64,000 nt of DNA from the NCBI RefSeq assembly GCF_001424565.1, contig NZ_LMOL01000007.1, forward strand, positions 107,291 to 171,290, read 5' to 3'. Below the pieces are notes generated by a model that saw only the letters and a program-made list of their open reading frames with translations, did no database searches and was not told the origin of the DNA. Source of the stretch: Arthrobacter sp. Leaf141 (GTDB lineage Bacteria; Actinomycetota; Actinomycetes; Actinomycetales; Micrococcaceae). A program made the translations under genes and the position numbers. This document shows, one piece after another, positions 27,931-37,514 of this stretch (positions are counted from its first letter, which is position 1; every line of letters starts with the position of its first letter).

Positions 27931-30439
27931 GCAGGCCGCCGCGTGCTCCCCGCCAGGAGCGTGCGGCGGCCTGTGCTGTTCCCCGGACACCCCGGCCCAC
28001 GGCCCTGAAGGGTGCGCCGGTGAGGAATCCGAGCCGCCGCATCACCGACGGCGGGACCCAGGTGGCGATGAAACGGCGCGGACCGCCGGCGTTGGCCCGG
28101 AGGGCCGCCTGGAGCGCGTCGATGTGGTCCCGCGGGCTGGCCGGGTCCGCCGGCCCGGCAGGCTCCGGATTGGCAGCCTCTGGATTTGTGGCCTCCTGAT
28201 TGGCCGGGCCCAAACCTGCAGCCTCCGGCGGGCCGTACTGGTTCCGCTCGTAACCGGTGGTCAGCGCGGCAGCAGCCAGGTGCGCCGCGCGGTCCATCCC
28301 GTCCGGTTCGCCCAGCAGGGAACGGCGGAGCCGTGCGGAGTACGCACGCGGGGTCTCACTGGGCCCGGGCGGCAGGCCGTAGTCCGTGCCAAGGTCCGCC
28401 AGCTCGGCCCAGGCCAGGGGAGCAGCGGCAGTTGCGTTGCGGGGCCGGAGCCGGCGGGCCCGGATTCCGGTCCGCAGCAGGAACGGCGATGCCAGCAGCA
28501 GGCCGCCGGCCAGGACACCACCGGCGCCCAGCAGCCAAGGCAGCAGGCGGGGACCGGCGTCGGCCGTTCCGTTGTCCTGCGGGACCGGAGCCGCGGAAAC
28601 GCTGGGGGCCGGGGAAGGGACCTGGCCCGGTTCGGGAAGGAGGTCATCGTTGTTGTCCAGCGAATCGGCCGTCCCCGGCGCCGACGCCTCGGTGGCGTAG
28701 GTGGGAACGACGCCCCGGGACGGGGTGGGCTCAAACGGGACCCAGCCGAGGCCCTGGAAGTACAGCTCGGGCCAGGCGTGCGCGTCGCGGCCATCCACCT
28801 CGTATTCGGACAGCGGGCCCTGCCCTGCCACGGGCACCGTTTCACCGGTCAGCCGGCCGGGCGCGTAGCCCACGGCGATACGGCTGGGGATGCCCTGGAG
28901 CCGGGCCATCACCGCCATAGCGGAGGCGTAGTGGACGCAGTATCCGCTCTTCTGCTCCAGGAAGTCCGCCAGCACCGAGAGCCCGTTGCCGTCGTAGCCG
29001 CCCTGAACAGGGGACTGGAGGGAATAAGTGAAATCCGCGGACCGCAGGTATTTCTGGATGGCCATCGCCTTTTGGTACTGCGTTCCGGCAGCGCCGGCCA
29101 CGGTCTCGGCGGTGCTGCGGACACTGGCGGGGACATTCCCCGGAACTCTGGTGAAGGTGTCGGAAATGTCCTGCGCGGGACCCGTGGACCGGGCCAGGAG
29201 CGCCGGGGTCAGCGCAGGAGCGGACGAGGTGACGATGTAGTCCTGACGCCGGGATGTGGTGTCGGTGCCCTTGATGCTGAGCGTTGCCGGGTCCCACGTC
29301 CACTGGCCGTTCAGGCCCCGCACCGTCTCGGGGGCATAAGGCGCCGGCAGGTAGTTGCTGCTGAGTGAGCCGGTGTCGATGGCTGTCACCTGGCGTTGCT
29401 GCGCATCGGCCAGGACCTGGTAGCCGGGATCAATCGGGCCGGCCAGCCGTATCCGGGACTCATTCCGGTCATCCGGGCCCCAGGAATCGCCGTCAAAATT
29501 TTCCACGGTGACCGTGCGGAGATACAGCGGGGACGTGGCGTTGGTGGCATAGGTGATGCGTCCGGTGCCGTCAGGGGTCCGCAGGCTGTTGCCCAGCGTA
29601 ATCATGGGGTTCAGGCCGGTGGAGGTGCCCCACGGGTTGAGCCTTGAGCCCTGCGGGAACGTACCCTGGTCGAAACCGGGGATGACGGCGGGAACCAGCA
29701 GGGCAGCCACCAGCGCCACGGAGCCGGTGAGGGCAGCACGGCGCAGGTGTCCCGTGCTGCCGGCGGCGTCTGTCTGCGTACCAAAACCGGGTGCAAACCA
29801 CTGGCTGCAACCCAAAATCAGCAAGTACCCGGCCACGGTGGCAACAAACCCCCAGAAACCGACGCTTTGCGGCTTGATCATGGCAGGGACCACCAGCAGC
29901 GCCAGCAGGGCAGCGCCCGTGGCTGCAGGCATGCCCAGCGGCACCGCGAGGGCATCCACCAGGATCACCGTGAGGCCCAGGACGGCGCACACAACCATCA
30001 CAATGCCCGCGTTGGGCGCCACGGGCGCCGTTTCCGACAGCACTGTTTCGCTGGCGCGCCCGATCAGCCGGTCGAGTTCGCCGAAGGTGTCGCCGCCGGG
30101 AATGACACCGAGGATGCTGGAACTGCGGAAGAACGTGAGCGTCAGGATGCCGCCGAGGGCCAGGAACCCGCCGAACGTCACCAGCAACGGCTGGGCGCGC
30201 AGCCCGCGGAGCGCTGCCAGCGTGAAGCTGACCACGAGGACCGTGGTCAGGACGGGAAGATACCAGTTCCAGCCCCGGAGCACACCGTTAAGGGACAGCG
30301 CGGCGCCGCAGACAGCCAGCGCAACGGCTGCTGCCATGGCCCACGGAAAAAGGCCCACCAGGGCGCGGCGGGGTGCGGCGCCCGCCCCGTTGTCCTGCTG
30401 CTGGCCCTGTCCCGGGGTCCGCGGTGGCGCCAGCGTCAT
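27926..30439 (-). CDS. Transglutaminase-domain membrane protein (TgpA/DUF3488 type)
   Basis: The 837 residues begin with a TgpA-like membrane block of about six to seven spans (residues 30-240). A large external loop follows with a transglutaminase-like domain (about 330-590): GYCVHYASAMAVMARLQGIPSRIAVGY carries the Cys, and DAHAWPELYFQGLGWVPFEPTP the His/Asp region. A Pro/Ser linker, one more span (about 640-660) and a cytoplasmic DUF4129-like tail follow. It overlaps the DUF58 gene by four bases (ATGA). The moxR-DUF58-tgpA operon is widespread; it is thought to act on envelope proteins but the substrate is unknown. Confidence 0.92.
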   Translation of the reverse strand: MTLAPPRTPGQGQQQDNGAGAAPRRALVGLFPWAMAAAVALAVCGAALSLNGVLRGWNWYLPVLTTVLVVSFTLAALRGLRAQPLLVTFGGFLALGGILTLTFFRSSSILGVIPGGDTFGELDRLIGRASETVLSETAPVAPNAGIVMVVCAVLGLTVILVDALAVPLGMPAATGAALLALLVVPAMIKPQSVGFWGFVATVAGYLLILGCSQWFAPGFGTQTDAAGSTGHLRRAALTGSVALVAALLVPAVIPGFDQGTFPQGSRLNPWGTSTGLNPMITLGNSLRTPDGTGRITYATNATSPLYLRTVTVENFDGDSWGPDDRNESRIRLAGPIDPGYQVLADAQQRQVTAIDTGSLSSNYLPAPYAPETVRGLNGQWTWDPATLSIKGTDTTSRRQDYIVTSSAPALTPALLARSTGPAQDISDTFTRVPGNVPASVRSTAETVAGAAGTQYQKAMAIQKYLRSADFTYSLQSPVQGGYDGNGLSVLADFLEQKSGYCVHYASAMAVMARLQGIPSRIAVGYAPGRLTGETVPVAGQGPLSEYEVDGRDAHAWPELYFQGLGWVPFEPTPSRGVVPTYATEASAPGTADSLDNNDDLLPEPGQVPSPAPSVSAAPVPQDNGTADAGPRLLPWLLGAGGVLAGGLLLASPFLLRTGIRARRLRPRNATAAAPLAWAELADLGTDYGLPPGPSETPRAYSARLRRSLLGEPDGMDRAAHLAAAALTTGYERNQYGPPEAAGLGPANQEATNPEAANPEPAGPADPASPRDHIDALQAALRANAGGPRRFIATWVPPSVMRRLGFLTGAPFRAVGRGVRGTAQAAARSWRGARGGLR

Positions 30440-31884
30440 CTGGCCACCCCCGCCCCGCGCCGGACCTCAGCCGCAGGGGTGGCGGCAACGGCGTCGTCCC
30501 CGTCGAAGCCTGCCCACGCCGAAGCAACCGGGACGGCGGGGGCCACAGCTACAGCACGCCAGCCACCCTGGCGGAGGACCTCGAGAACGTCTGCTTGGTC
30601 GCCAGGCTTCTCGGCCACCACCAGGGCGAACGCGTTGGTGCCGTACCCGGCGGCCGGAGCAAGGGCCAGGGCTTCCTCTGCGGAGATCCGGCCCAGCATG
30701 GCGATCAGCGGCCCGCGCATCCGGTGGGCGGAAAGCTTGTCCATCAACTGGTCATCAAACGGGGCCGGACCTGCGTCCTGGCCGCCTCGGGGGTCAGTGC
30801 GGTTCGCGAAGTCCCACAAAGAGCCATCACGGGCGTGGCCGGAGCCGGACAGGGCGATGGCGGCGAGGCTTTCGGCGATCGACTGCAGACCGGCGCTGCC
30901 GGTGAACTCCTCGGCAGCGGGATCCGGCGCAGACGGTGAGTGCAGGAACGCCGGCTCGCCCCTGGGGTCCAGCAGGCGCAGCACATAGTTGCGTTCGGTG
31001 AGGTGCGCGGCGATGGACATCGCCGCCACCACCGCCCACTCGAAGGTGTCGCTGGTAGGCATCGACTGCCCGCCCCTGGCCTGCTGCCGGGCCTGCTTCG
31101 CTGCGGGGGATGGCCCGGTACTGCCGGCGAAGGCGCCGAACCGGTGGTCGAGGATCAAGGTGGCCTCCGGTGTGGTGACCGATTCCTCCTGCCGCACCAT
31201 CAACGCCCCGTGCCGGGCCGTGGCAGCCCAATGGACCCTGCGCATGGGGTCGCCGTGCCGGTATTCGCGGGTCATAACGTCATCGTCGCTGGGGTTGGCC
31301 CGGATCCGGGTGGCCGTGATGCCGTCGTTACCGCGCGCCCCGGCCAGTCCTGTCAGGGGCAGCACCACGGCGGCCGGCGTGACCGTGAGGATGTCGCCGT
31401 CGTCAATGGCCTGCCGGTGCGTGGACAGGCCGAAGGGGTCCGAGAACTCGGCCATGACCGGACCTATCCGGAACTGGCCGCGTTGGGCCGAGCGGAGGTG
31501 GTATTCGTACCGGCTGGTGCCGCCGGCAGCTGACCGGGCGGGGAACCGGAACATGGGGGACTCACCGAACCGGGAAGGCAGCCGTTCCTCCATGGTGGCC
31601 CGGCCGCTGCCGGGATCCTTCCGCGCCACCGCCAGCCGGACGGTGGCGGGCGCAGAGGTTTCCACAGGGGACGGATGAAACTCGCGGTAGACCTGGAACC
31701 TGGGCTTGACCAGCCGGATCCCTGCCAGCGAGATAAAAGGCAGGACCAGCAACAGGATGCCCAGGGTCAGCAGGTCCCGGCGGCCCATAACGAAGGCCGC
31801 TCCAAGGGCCACCCCGCCCGCTGCCAGCATGCCCCAGCCCCGGGGGGTCAGGAGATGTCGGGGAAACCGGTCCAGCAGCGCCAT
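30436..31884 (-). CDS. DUF58 domain-containing protein
   Basis: The 482 residues start with two close hydrophobic segments (about 14-60). A beta-rich part and the DUF58 core follow, with REYRHGDPMRRVHWAATARHG and LMVRQEE, and then a von Willebrand A-like region. DUF58 proteins always travel with MoxR ATPases and are assumed to be their substrates or metal-binding partners. The start is 12 bases after the moxR stop. Confidence 0.92.
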   Translation of the reverse strand: MALLDRFPRHLLTPRGWGMLAAGGVALGAAFVMGRRDLLTLGILLLVLPFISLAGIRLVKPRFQVYREFHPSPVETSAPATVRLAVARKDPGSGRATMEERLPSRFGESPMFRFPARSAAGGTSRYEYHLRSAQRGQFRIGPVMAEFSDPFGLSTHRQAIDDGDILTVTPAAVVLPLTGLAGARGNDGITATRIRANPSDDDVMTREYRHGDPMRRVHWAATARHGALMVRQEESVTTPEATLILDHRFGAFAGSTGPSPAAKQARQQARGGQSMPTSDTFEWAVVAAMSIAAHLTERNYVLRLLDPRGEPAFLHSPSAPDPAAEEFTGSAGLQSIAESLAAIALSGSGHARDGSLWDFANRTDPRGGQDAGPAPFDDQLMDKLSAHRMRGPLIAMLGRISAEEALALAPAAGYGTNAFALVVAEKPGDQADVLEVLRQGGWRAVAVAPAVPVASAWAGFDGDDAVAATPAAEVRRGAGVAR

Positions 31885-31896
31885 CTGAGCCGCCGC

Positions 31897-33009
31897 CTAG
31901 CGGTTCCTGCCCAGGCCGGAGGCTGGGGCACTCCGGGCCGGCCGCGTCCCGGGCTGTCCCGCGGAAGCATGCGTGACAGGGAGCCGCTGCAGGATGCCCT
32001 GCAGCACGGTATGCGCCGTTTCGCCGGCACCGGCAGCCTTCCTGTCCAGGAGGATACGGTGGGCCAGCACAGCTTCCGCCACCTGCAGCACATCGTCCGG
32101 GAGGACAAAGCCGCGCCCGTCAAGCGCTGCCGTGGCCTTCGCCGCCCGGAGCAGCTGCAGCATGGACCGGGGGCTGGCGCCCAGCCGGAGCAGCGGGCTT
32201 TCCCGGGTGGCCCGGCCCACGGACACGGTGTACTCCTTGACGGCCTGGGACACGTAGACGTCCTGCACGGTGGTAATCATGGCGGCGACCTCGGCGGTGG
32301 TGACCACCGGCGTGACCTTGGCCAGGGGAGAGGCGGACTGGTGGGTTTCCAGCATCTGGATTTCCGCGTCCATGTCCGGATAGCCCATGGAGATCCGGGC
32401 CATAAAGCGGTCACGCTGGGCCTCGGGAAGAGGGTAGGTGCCCTCCATCTCGATGGGATTCTGCGTGGCCACCACCATAAAGGGCTCGTCGAGCTTGTAG
32501 GAGTGCCCGTCCACGGTGACCTGGTGCTCCTCCATGCATTCCAGGAGCGCCGACTGGGTCTTGGCGGAGGCCCTGTTGATTTCGTCGCCGATCACGATGT
32601 TGGCGAAGACTGCCCCGGGCCGGAACTCAAACAACCGGGATGTCTGGTTGTAGATGGAGACCCCGGTGACGTCCGAGGGCAGCAGGTCCGGGGTGAACTG
32701 GATCCGGTTGACGCTGCAGTCGATGCTCCTGGCCAGCGTTTTGGCCAGGAGGGTCTTCCCCACTCCGGGGACATCCTCGACCAGCAGGTGGCCCTGGGCC
32801 AGCAGCACCGTCAGGGCAAGCCGGGCGGCGTCCGATTTGCCGTCTATCACTGTATTGACCGTCGTGAGGATGCGCTGCGCGGCAGCGTGGAACGCCGCGT
32901 CGTCCAGCGCCGCAGGCCGGTGCCCGTTCAGGGCGCTGACAGAGCCCGCCAGGCCCGCCGGATTGCGGTTCGCAGCGGTTCCATCGGCAGTGCGTCGGTG
33001 GGATTCCAT
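31897..33009 (-). CDS. MoxR-family AAA+ ATPase
   Basis: MoxR ATPases act as chaperones for maturation of protein complexes. The 370 residues carry Walker A EDVPGVGKTLLAKTLA, Walker B VIGDEINRASAKTQSALLE, sensor region VVATQNPIEMEGTYPLPEAQRDRFMAR and a helical lid. ATG 33009 (MESHRRT) is supported by AAAGG about 7 bases upstream; the longer open frame overlaps the divergent tatD gene and is not real. It is first in the operon with DUF58 and the transglutaminase protein. Confidence 0.95.
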   Translation of the reverse strand: MESHRRTADGTAANRNPAGLAGSVSALNGHRPAALDDAAFHAAAQRILTTVNTVIDGKSDAARLALTVLLAQGHLLVEDVPGVGKTLLAKTLARSIDCSVNRIQFTPDLLPSDVTGVSIYNQTSRLFEFRPGAVFANIVIGDEINRASAKTQSALLECMEEHQVTVDGHSYKLDEPFMVVATQNPIEMEGTYPLPEAQRDRFMARISMGYPDMDAEIQMLETHQSASPLAKVTPVVTTAEVAAMITTVQDVYVSQAVKEYTVSVGRATRESPLLRLGASPRSMLQLLRAAKATAALDGRGFVLPDDVLQVAEAVLAHRILLDRKAAGAGETAHTVLQGILQRLPVTHASAGQPGTRPARSAPASGLGRNR

Positions 33010-33095
33010 CGGCAACCTTTCAGCCCAGGGGTTCGCCCGGACGGGACAGCAAGCCTGCCTTCGCCCGTCGGTGGGCGTTCGCATCTGTTCGTCCC

Positions 33096-33101
33096 AGACT
33101 A
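33096..33101 (-). promoter_or_regulatory. Possible -10 box TAGTCT for the moxR operon
   Basis: Minus-strand TAGTCT lies 86 bases before the moxR ATG in the 165-base gap shared with tatD. Confidence 0.35.
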
Positions 33102-33162
33102 CTAACACAACTGCCGCGGTAGACAGAGAGTTCCGACAAAAAATACCTGCCGTTCCGGCCGC

Positions 33163-33168
33163 TAGGCT
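33163..33168 (+). promoter_or_regulatory. -10 box TAGGCT, leaderless tatD
   Basis: TAGGCT is separated from the tatD ATG by six bases (GGGACG). Confidence 0.6.
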
Positions 33169-33174
33169 GGGACG

Positions 33175-34080
33175 ATGTGCACTCCGCAGACCCCCGCCGC
33201 CTACCTGGACCCCGCCGCAGGGACGGCAGCCGAAGCCCAGGGCTCCACAAAACGCGGGTTTCCGCCCGCTCCCGAGCCGCTGCCGGTGCCGGTGATGGAC
33301 AACCACACGCACCTGGACTTTCCGGACGGGCCGGCTCCGGTGGGGGTCCGGGCAGCCATGGACGCAGCCGCGGCCGTGGGCGTGCAGGGCGCCGTCCAGG
33401 TGGGCTGCGACCTGGAATCGTCGCGGTTCACGGTGCAGGCGGTGGAACTGGACCGCCGGCTGCTTGGCGCAGTGGCGCTGCATCCCAACGACGCCCCGCT
33501 GTACGCCGGCCGCGGCGAACTCGAAAGTGCGCTCGCGGAAATCGAGCAACTGGCAGCCCATCCCAGGATCCGCGCCATCGGCGAGACCGGACTGGACTTC
33601 TACCGTACCGAGGGCGCGGGGCTGGCCGCCCAGCGGCACTCGTTCCGGCGGCACATCGACATTGCCAAGCGCCTGGACCTCACCCTGCAGATCCACGACC
33701 GGGATGCCCACAACGACGTGGTGCAGGTACTGGAAGAGGAAGGCGCCCCGGAGCGCGTGGTCTTCCATTGCTTCTCCGGCGATGCGGACCTGGCCAGGAT
33801 CTGCAACCGGAAAGGCTGGTACATGTCCTTCGCCGGCACTCTGACCTTCAAAAACGCGGACAACCTGCGTGCAGCGCTCGCGGTGGCTGATCCCGGCCTT
33901 GTCATGGTGGAAACGGATGCCCCGTTCCTCACTCCGCATCCACACCGGGGGCGCCCCAACGCGAGCTACATGGTGCCTTACACGGTCCGGGCGATGGCCG
34001 GTTTGACAGGAACCGACCTGGCCCGGCTCTGCACCGAGATCAGCGAAAATACCGTGCGGGCCTACGGATCCTGGACCTAG
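33175..34080 (+). CDS. TatD-family metal-dependent DNase
   Basis: TatD hydrolases are TIM-barrel metalloenzymes with DNase and possibly tRNA/D-aminoacyl quality-control roles. The 301 residues have the metal motif DNHTHLDF (about residues 42-49), IGETGLDFYR, the His-bearing LQIHDRDAHNDV, FHCFSGD and the late ETDAPFLTPHPHRG. The N-terminal 40 residues are an extension. Adjacency to rpf and rsmA-ispE is common in Gram-positive genomes. Confidence 0.95.
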   Translation: MCTPQTPAAYLDPAAGTAAEAQGSTKRGFPPAPEPLPVPVMDNHTHLDFPDGPAPVGVRAAMDAAAAVGVQGAVQVGCDLESSRFTVQAVELDRRLLGAVALHPNDAPLYAGRGELESALAEIEQLAAHPRIRAIGETGLDFYRTEGAGLAAQRHSFRRHIDIAKRLDLTLQIHDRDAHNDVVQVLEEEGAPERVVFHCFSGDADLARICNRKGWYMSFAGTLTFKNADNLRAALAVADPGLVMVETDAPFLTPHPHRGRPNASYMVPYTVRAMAGLTGTDLARLCTEISENTVRAYGSWT

Positions 34081-34128
34081 GAAGGGCCTGTCCAGCATCC
34101 ATTCAGGAATACCAGGTATGCAGATTTG

Positions 34129-34158
34129 TTGGCTGGTTTATAACGCTACGGTTACAGT
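34129..34158 (+). promoter_or_regulatory. Promoter of rpf
   Basis: TTGGCT (34129-34134), an 18-base spacer and TACAGT (34153-34158). The predicted start near 34165 gives a leader of roughly 175-200 bases. Confidence 0.5.
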
Positions 34159-34164
34159 GGAAAG

Positions 34165-34361
34165 ATATTAGCCGGGGTCGGGGAAGGCCACCGGGTAAAT
34201 CATTTTTCCTTCCATGACTGGCTGCGCGGGCTTCCGCCCGCGCCAATCGGGCCTGGAATGTGGCGGCGCGACGGTGCCCGGACTGCCTGTATTCCAGGTG
34301 GTTCCGGGCATTTTATTGCGTTTTTCCCCGTGCCCGGATGGACCGAGAGTTACGGGCAATC
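34165..34361 (+). promoter_or_regulatory. Structured 5' leader of rpf with internal terminator
   Basis: Three successive hairpins: 34182-34187 with 34208-34213; a perfect 8-bp stem 34224-34231 with 34236-34243 (loop TTCC); and a long stem 34274-34289 with 34295-34311. The third is followed by TTTTATTGCGTTTTT, so it looks like an intrinsic terminator ahead of the coding region. Its 3' arm (34303-34310) can instead pair with an identical copy of the 5' arm at 34331-34338. Rpf genes of other actinobacteria carry a c-di-AMP riboswitch, but I do not find its conserved core here. Confidence 0.55.
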
Positions 34362-35540
34362 GTGGTCAAGTACTTCACATCAGACGGCAAGTTGAGCGTC
34401 GTCAAGGTTGGTGCACAGGTTCTGGTGCTGTGCGCGCTGGTTGCGGGGCTCGTAGCCTTCGTTGGAAATAACAAAACGGTCACGCTGAATGTTGACGGAA
34501 AAGTCAGTTCGGTGCAGACCTTCGGCGGCACTGTGGGCCAGGTGGTCAAGGGCGCCGACTTCGACCTCAAGTCCACCGACCGGATCTCCCCCGACGTCGA
34601 CTCGTCGGTCCGCAACGGTACCGTCATCAACGTGAACCAGGCCAAGGAAGTCAAGGTCAGCCTGGACGGTTCCGAGCAGACGGTCAACACCACCGCGCAG
34701 GACGTGGCCGGCCTCGTGACCGAACTCGGCGTCGCCAGCGCCTCCTCGGTGTCAGCCCCCAAGGACGCCCAGCTGGCACTCGCAGGCTCCTACGTGTCCA
34801 TCTCCACGCCGAAGAGCGTCAGCATCGTCGCGGACGGTAAAGCCTCCGCCACCACCACCACTGCCGCAACCGTGGGCACCGTCCTGGACGACGCCGGCCT
34901 GACCCTTGGTGAGAACGACCGCACCTCCCAGCCGGCCAACGCCCCCGTGGTCAACAACATGGTGATCAAGGTTTCCCGCGTTGACACCAGCCAGACCGCC
35001 GTCACCAGCGAAGAGATTCCCTTCGAGTCCGTCACAGCCGAGGACGCCAACGTCCTGGTGGGCGAGAAGACCGTGACCCAGGCCGGAGTGGCCGGCAAGA
35101 ACGAAAAGACCTTCAAACTGGTCCTGGTGGACGGCCGCGAAGCGTCCCGCACCCTGGCTTCCGAGACTGTGGCCGTCCAGCCCGTCACGGAGCAGATCAC
35201 CGTGGGTACCAAGCCCAAGCCGGTGCCCCAGGCAGCGCCTGCACCCGCAGCTGCTGCGGGCGGCAGCAACACCGGAGCCGCAGCTCCCGGCATGATGAAC
35301 GAAGGTATGTGGGACCGGATCGCCCAGTGTGAATCCACCGGCAACTGGAGCATCAACTCGGGCAACGGCTACTACGGCGGCCTCCAGTTCGACGTCCGGA
35401 CCTGGATCGGCTCCGGCGGCGGCGCCTACGCCCCCAACGCCAGCCTGGCCACCAAGGCCCAGCAGATCGACATCGCCAACCGCGTCTATGCGCAGCGCGG
35501 CCTCCAGCCGTGGGGCTGCGGCTGGGCCGCCGGCGGATAG
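34362..35540 (+). CDS. rpf: Resuscitation-promoting factor (Rpf) with DUF348 and G5 domains
   Basis: Secreted muralytic enzyme that cleaves peptidoglycan and stimulates regrowth of dormant cells. From the chosen start the 392 residues comprise a signal/membrane segment (about 13-35), three DUF348 repeats (about 36-210), a G5 domain (about 212-288), an Ala/Pro linker and the catalytic Rpf domain (about 310-392) with WDRIAQCESTGNWSIN (catalytic Glu in CES) and YYGGLQF. GTG 34362 (VVKYFTSDGK) is preferred. An in-frame ATG at 34338 adds eight residues but lies in a hairpin arm without a ribosome site. A 17-bp terminator follows. Confidence 0.95.
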   Translation: MVKYFTSDGKLSVVKVGAQVLVLCALVAGLVAFVGNNKTVTLNVDGKVSSVQTFGGTVGQVVKGADFDLKSTDRISPDVDSSVRNGTVINVNQAKEVKVSLDGSEQTVNTTAQDVAGLVTELGVASASSVSAPKDAQLALAGSYVSISTPKSVSIVADGKASATTTTAATVGTVLDDAGLTLGENDRTSQPANAPVVNNMVIKVSRVDTSQTAVTSEEIPFESVTAEDANVLVGEKTVTQAGVAGKNEKTFKLVLVDGREASRTLASETVAVQPVTEQITVGTKPKPVPQAAPAPAAAAGGSNTGAAAPGMMNEGMWDRIAQCESTGNWSINSGNGYYGGLQFDVRTWIGSGGGAYAPNASLATKAQQIDIANRVYAQRGLQPWGCGWAAGG

Positions 35541-35565
35541 CCAGGCACCCCCGCCAGCAGGCGAA

Positions 35566-35603
35566 CAGCAGCCGGCCCCGGTACCCACCGGGGCCGGCTG
35601 CTG
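35566..35603 (+). terminator. Terminator after rpf
   Basis: A 17-bp perfect stem (35566-35582 with 35587-35603) with loop ACCC, 25 bases after the rpf stop. Confidence 0.8.
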
Positions 35604-35638
35604 CCGTTAACGGGGCAGGTCCGCGGCGCCGCCCGGGA

Positions 35639-35644
35639 TAGGAT
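35639..35644 (+). promoter_or_regulatory. -10 box TAGGAT, leaderless rsmA
   Basis: TAGGAT ends six bases before GTG 35651. Confidence 0.65.
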
Positions 35645-35650
35645 ACTCAG

Positions 35651-36523
35651 GTGACTGAACCGATCCCCGCCGCGCCCGCACCCCTGTTCGGTGCCACCGA
35701 CATCCGCAGGCTGGCGGAGGAAATCGGGATCAGGCCCACCAAAACCCTGGGCCAGAACTTCGTCATCGATGGCAATACGATCCGCCGGATCGTGACAGCT
35801 GCCGGCGTGGGCCCGGCGGAAACGGTCCTGGAAGTCGGGCCCGGGCTCGGGTCGCTGACCCTGGGCCTCCTCGACGCCGCCGCGGCCGTGGTCGCCGTCG
35901 AAATCGATCCCGTCCTGGCAGCCAAACTTCCCGAAACGGTGGCGCAGTGGCGTCCCGCCGCGGCCGGCTCCTTCCATCTGGTCCACGCCGACGCCATGAA
36001 GGTGACGGAACTGCCCGTCCAGCCCACCGCGCTGGTGGCAAACCTGCCCTACAACGTTGCCGTCCCCGTGGTGCTGCACCTGCTCCAGCATTTCCCCAGC
36101 CTGCAGCACGGGCTGGTTATGGTCCAGGATGAGGTGGCGGACCGGCTGGCTGCGGGCCCCGGGTCCAAAACCTACGGCGTGCCGTCCGTCAAGGCCGCCT
36201 GGTACAGCCGGATGCGCAAGGCCGGCGTGATCGGCATGAACGTCTTCTGGCCGGCACCCAAGATCCACTCAGGGCTGGTCGCCTTCACCCGGCACGAGCC
36301 GCCCGCCACCACTGCCACCCGCGAACAGGTCTTCGCCGTCGTCGATGCTGCCTTCGCCCAGCGCCGCAAGACCCTCCGGGCTGCCCTGGCCGGCTGGGCC
36401 GGCGGCGCGCCCGAAGCCGAACGCTGCCTGGTGGCTGCCGGCGTGGACCCCACAGCAAGGGGCGAGGTCATCGACGTCGCCGCGTTCGCAAGGATCGCGG
36501 AAGCCAAGGCGGCCCGGTCATGA
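35651..36523 (+). CDS. rsmA: 16S rRNA (adenine-1518/1519-N6)-dimethyltransferase
   Basis: Dimethylates two adjacent adenines in the 3' hairpin of 16S rRNA late in 30S assembly. The 290 residues include the start segment [13 protein letters not shown] motif [20 protein letters not shown], the catalytic [10 protein letters not shown] and the C-terminal [13 protein letters not shown] start, leaderless. It overlaps ispE by four bases (ATGA), so the two are coupled. Confidence 0.97.
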   Translation: MTEPIPAAPAPLFGATDIRRLAEEIGIRPTKTLGQNFVIDGNTIRRIVTAAGVGPAETVLEVGPGLGSLTLGLLDAAAAVVAVEIDPVLAAKLPETVAQWRPAAAGSFHLVHADAMKVTELPVQPTALVANLPYNVAVPVVLHLLQHFPSLQHGLVMVQDEVADRLAAGPGSKTYGVPSVKAAWYSRMRKAGVIGMNVFWPAPKIHSGLVAFTRHEPPATTATREQVFAVVDAAFAQRRKTLRAALAGWAGGAPEAERCLVAAGVDPTARGEVIDVAAFARIAEAKAARS

Positions 36524-37482
36524 ACGCCCTCCCCGGGCGGTTCCCGGCCCGCACCGTGAGGGTCAAGGCGCCCGGGAAAATCAACGTATCCCTCAACGTC
36601 GGTCCGCTCCGGGACGACGGCTACCACTCGGTGGCCAGCGTCTACCTGGCAGTGTCCCTCTACGAGGAAGTGGCCGCCACCAGCACCGAAAGCCCCGGGA
36701 TCACCGTCAGCCTCAGCCCGGAAAGCTCCCTGGACCTGGACGCCGTTGACATTCCGCTCGACGCCGGCAACCTCGCCTACCGGGCGGCCGCCATCATGGC
36801 GGACGTTTCCGAACATGCCACCGGCGTGCACCTGGAGATTACCAAACGGGTCCCCGTGGCCGGTGGCATGGGCGGTGGCTCCGCAGACGCCGCCGCGACC
36901 CTCCTTGCCTGCGATGCGCTGTGGAACAGCGGACTCTCCCGCGAGGAACTCGCGCACCTCGCGGCCGAACTCGGCGCGGACGTACCGTTCTCGCTCCTGG
37001 GCGGCACGGCCGTGGGCCTTGGCCTCGGCGACCAGCTCTCACCCGCGCTGGCCAAGGCCCAGACACACTGGGTCCTGGTGGCCGCCGACTACGGCCTGGC
37101 CACCCCTGACGTCTACCGCACCCTGGACCGGCTGCGCGCCGACGAGGGCATCGTGGCCGCCGAGCCCACCGGCGTCGACCCGGGAATCCTCACCGCCCTG
37201 CGGGGAGGGGACGCCGACGCCCTGAGCCGGGTCCTCATCAACGACCTGCAACGCGCCGCGATCGACCTGGCCCCGGCCCTGCGCGATACGCTGGGACTCG
37301 GCGAATCGCACGGAGCGATCGCCGGCCTTGTGTCCGGTTCGGGCCCCACCGTGGCACTGCTCGCCGATGACCCCCTCGCGGCGGAAGCGCTGGCCACGGA
37401 TCTTCGACGCTACGGCCACGCGGCCCTTGCAGTGCACGGCCCCGTCCCCGGGGCCCGCATCATTTCCGACACCCTTTTGTAG
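36520..37482 (+). CDS. ispE: 4-diphosphocytidyl-2-C-methyl-D-erythritol kinase
   Basis: GHMP kinase of the non-mevalonate isoprenoid pathway, needed for undecaprenyl carriers and quinones. The 320 residues show [14 protein letters not shown], the ATP motif [17 protein letters not shown] and late [13 protein letters not shown]. Its start overlaps the rsmA stop. The rsmA-ispE-ABC-F order is conserved in actinobacteria. Confidence 0.97.
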   Translation: MNALPGRFPARTVRVKAPGKINVSLNVGPLRDDGYHSVASVYLAVSLYEEVAATSTESPGITVSLSPESSLDLDAVDIPLDAGNLAYRAAAIMADVSEHATGVHLEITKRVPVAGGMGGGSADAAATLLACDALWNSGLSREELAHLAAELGADVPFSLLGGTAVGLGLGDQLSPALAKAQTHWVLVAADYGLATPDVYRTLDRLRADEGIVAAEPTGVDPGILTALRGGDADALSRVLINDLQRAAIDLAPALRDTLGLGESHGAIAGLVSGSGPTVALLADDPLAAEALATDLRRYGHAALAVHGPVPGARIISDTLL

Positions 37483-37514
37483 ATCTTCAGCCCCGCAGCA
37501 GAAAGCAGTTCCCT

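Noticed and set aside
34165..34311. c-di-AMP (ydaO) riboswitch in the rpf leader
   Set aside because: Expected from other actinobacteria, but the conserved GGUGAAUC and CAGCUAACCUC words are not present; only a one-mismatch GGTAAATC is seen. Kept as an unclassified leader.
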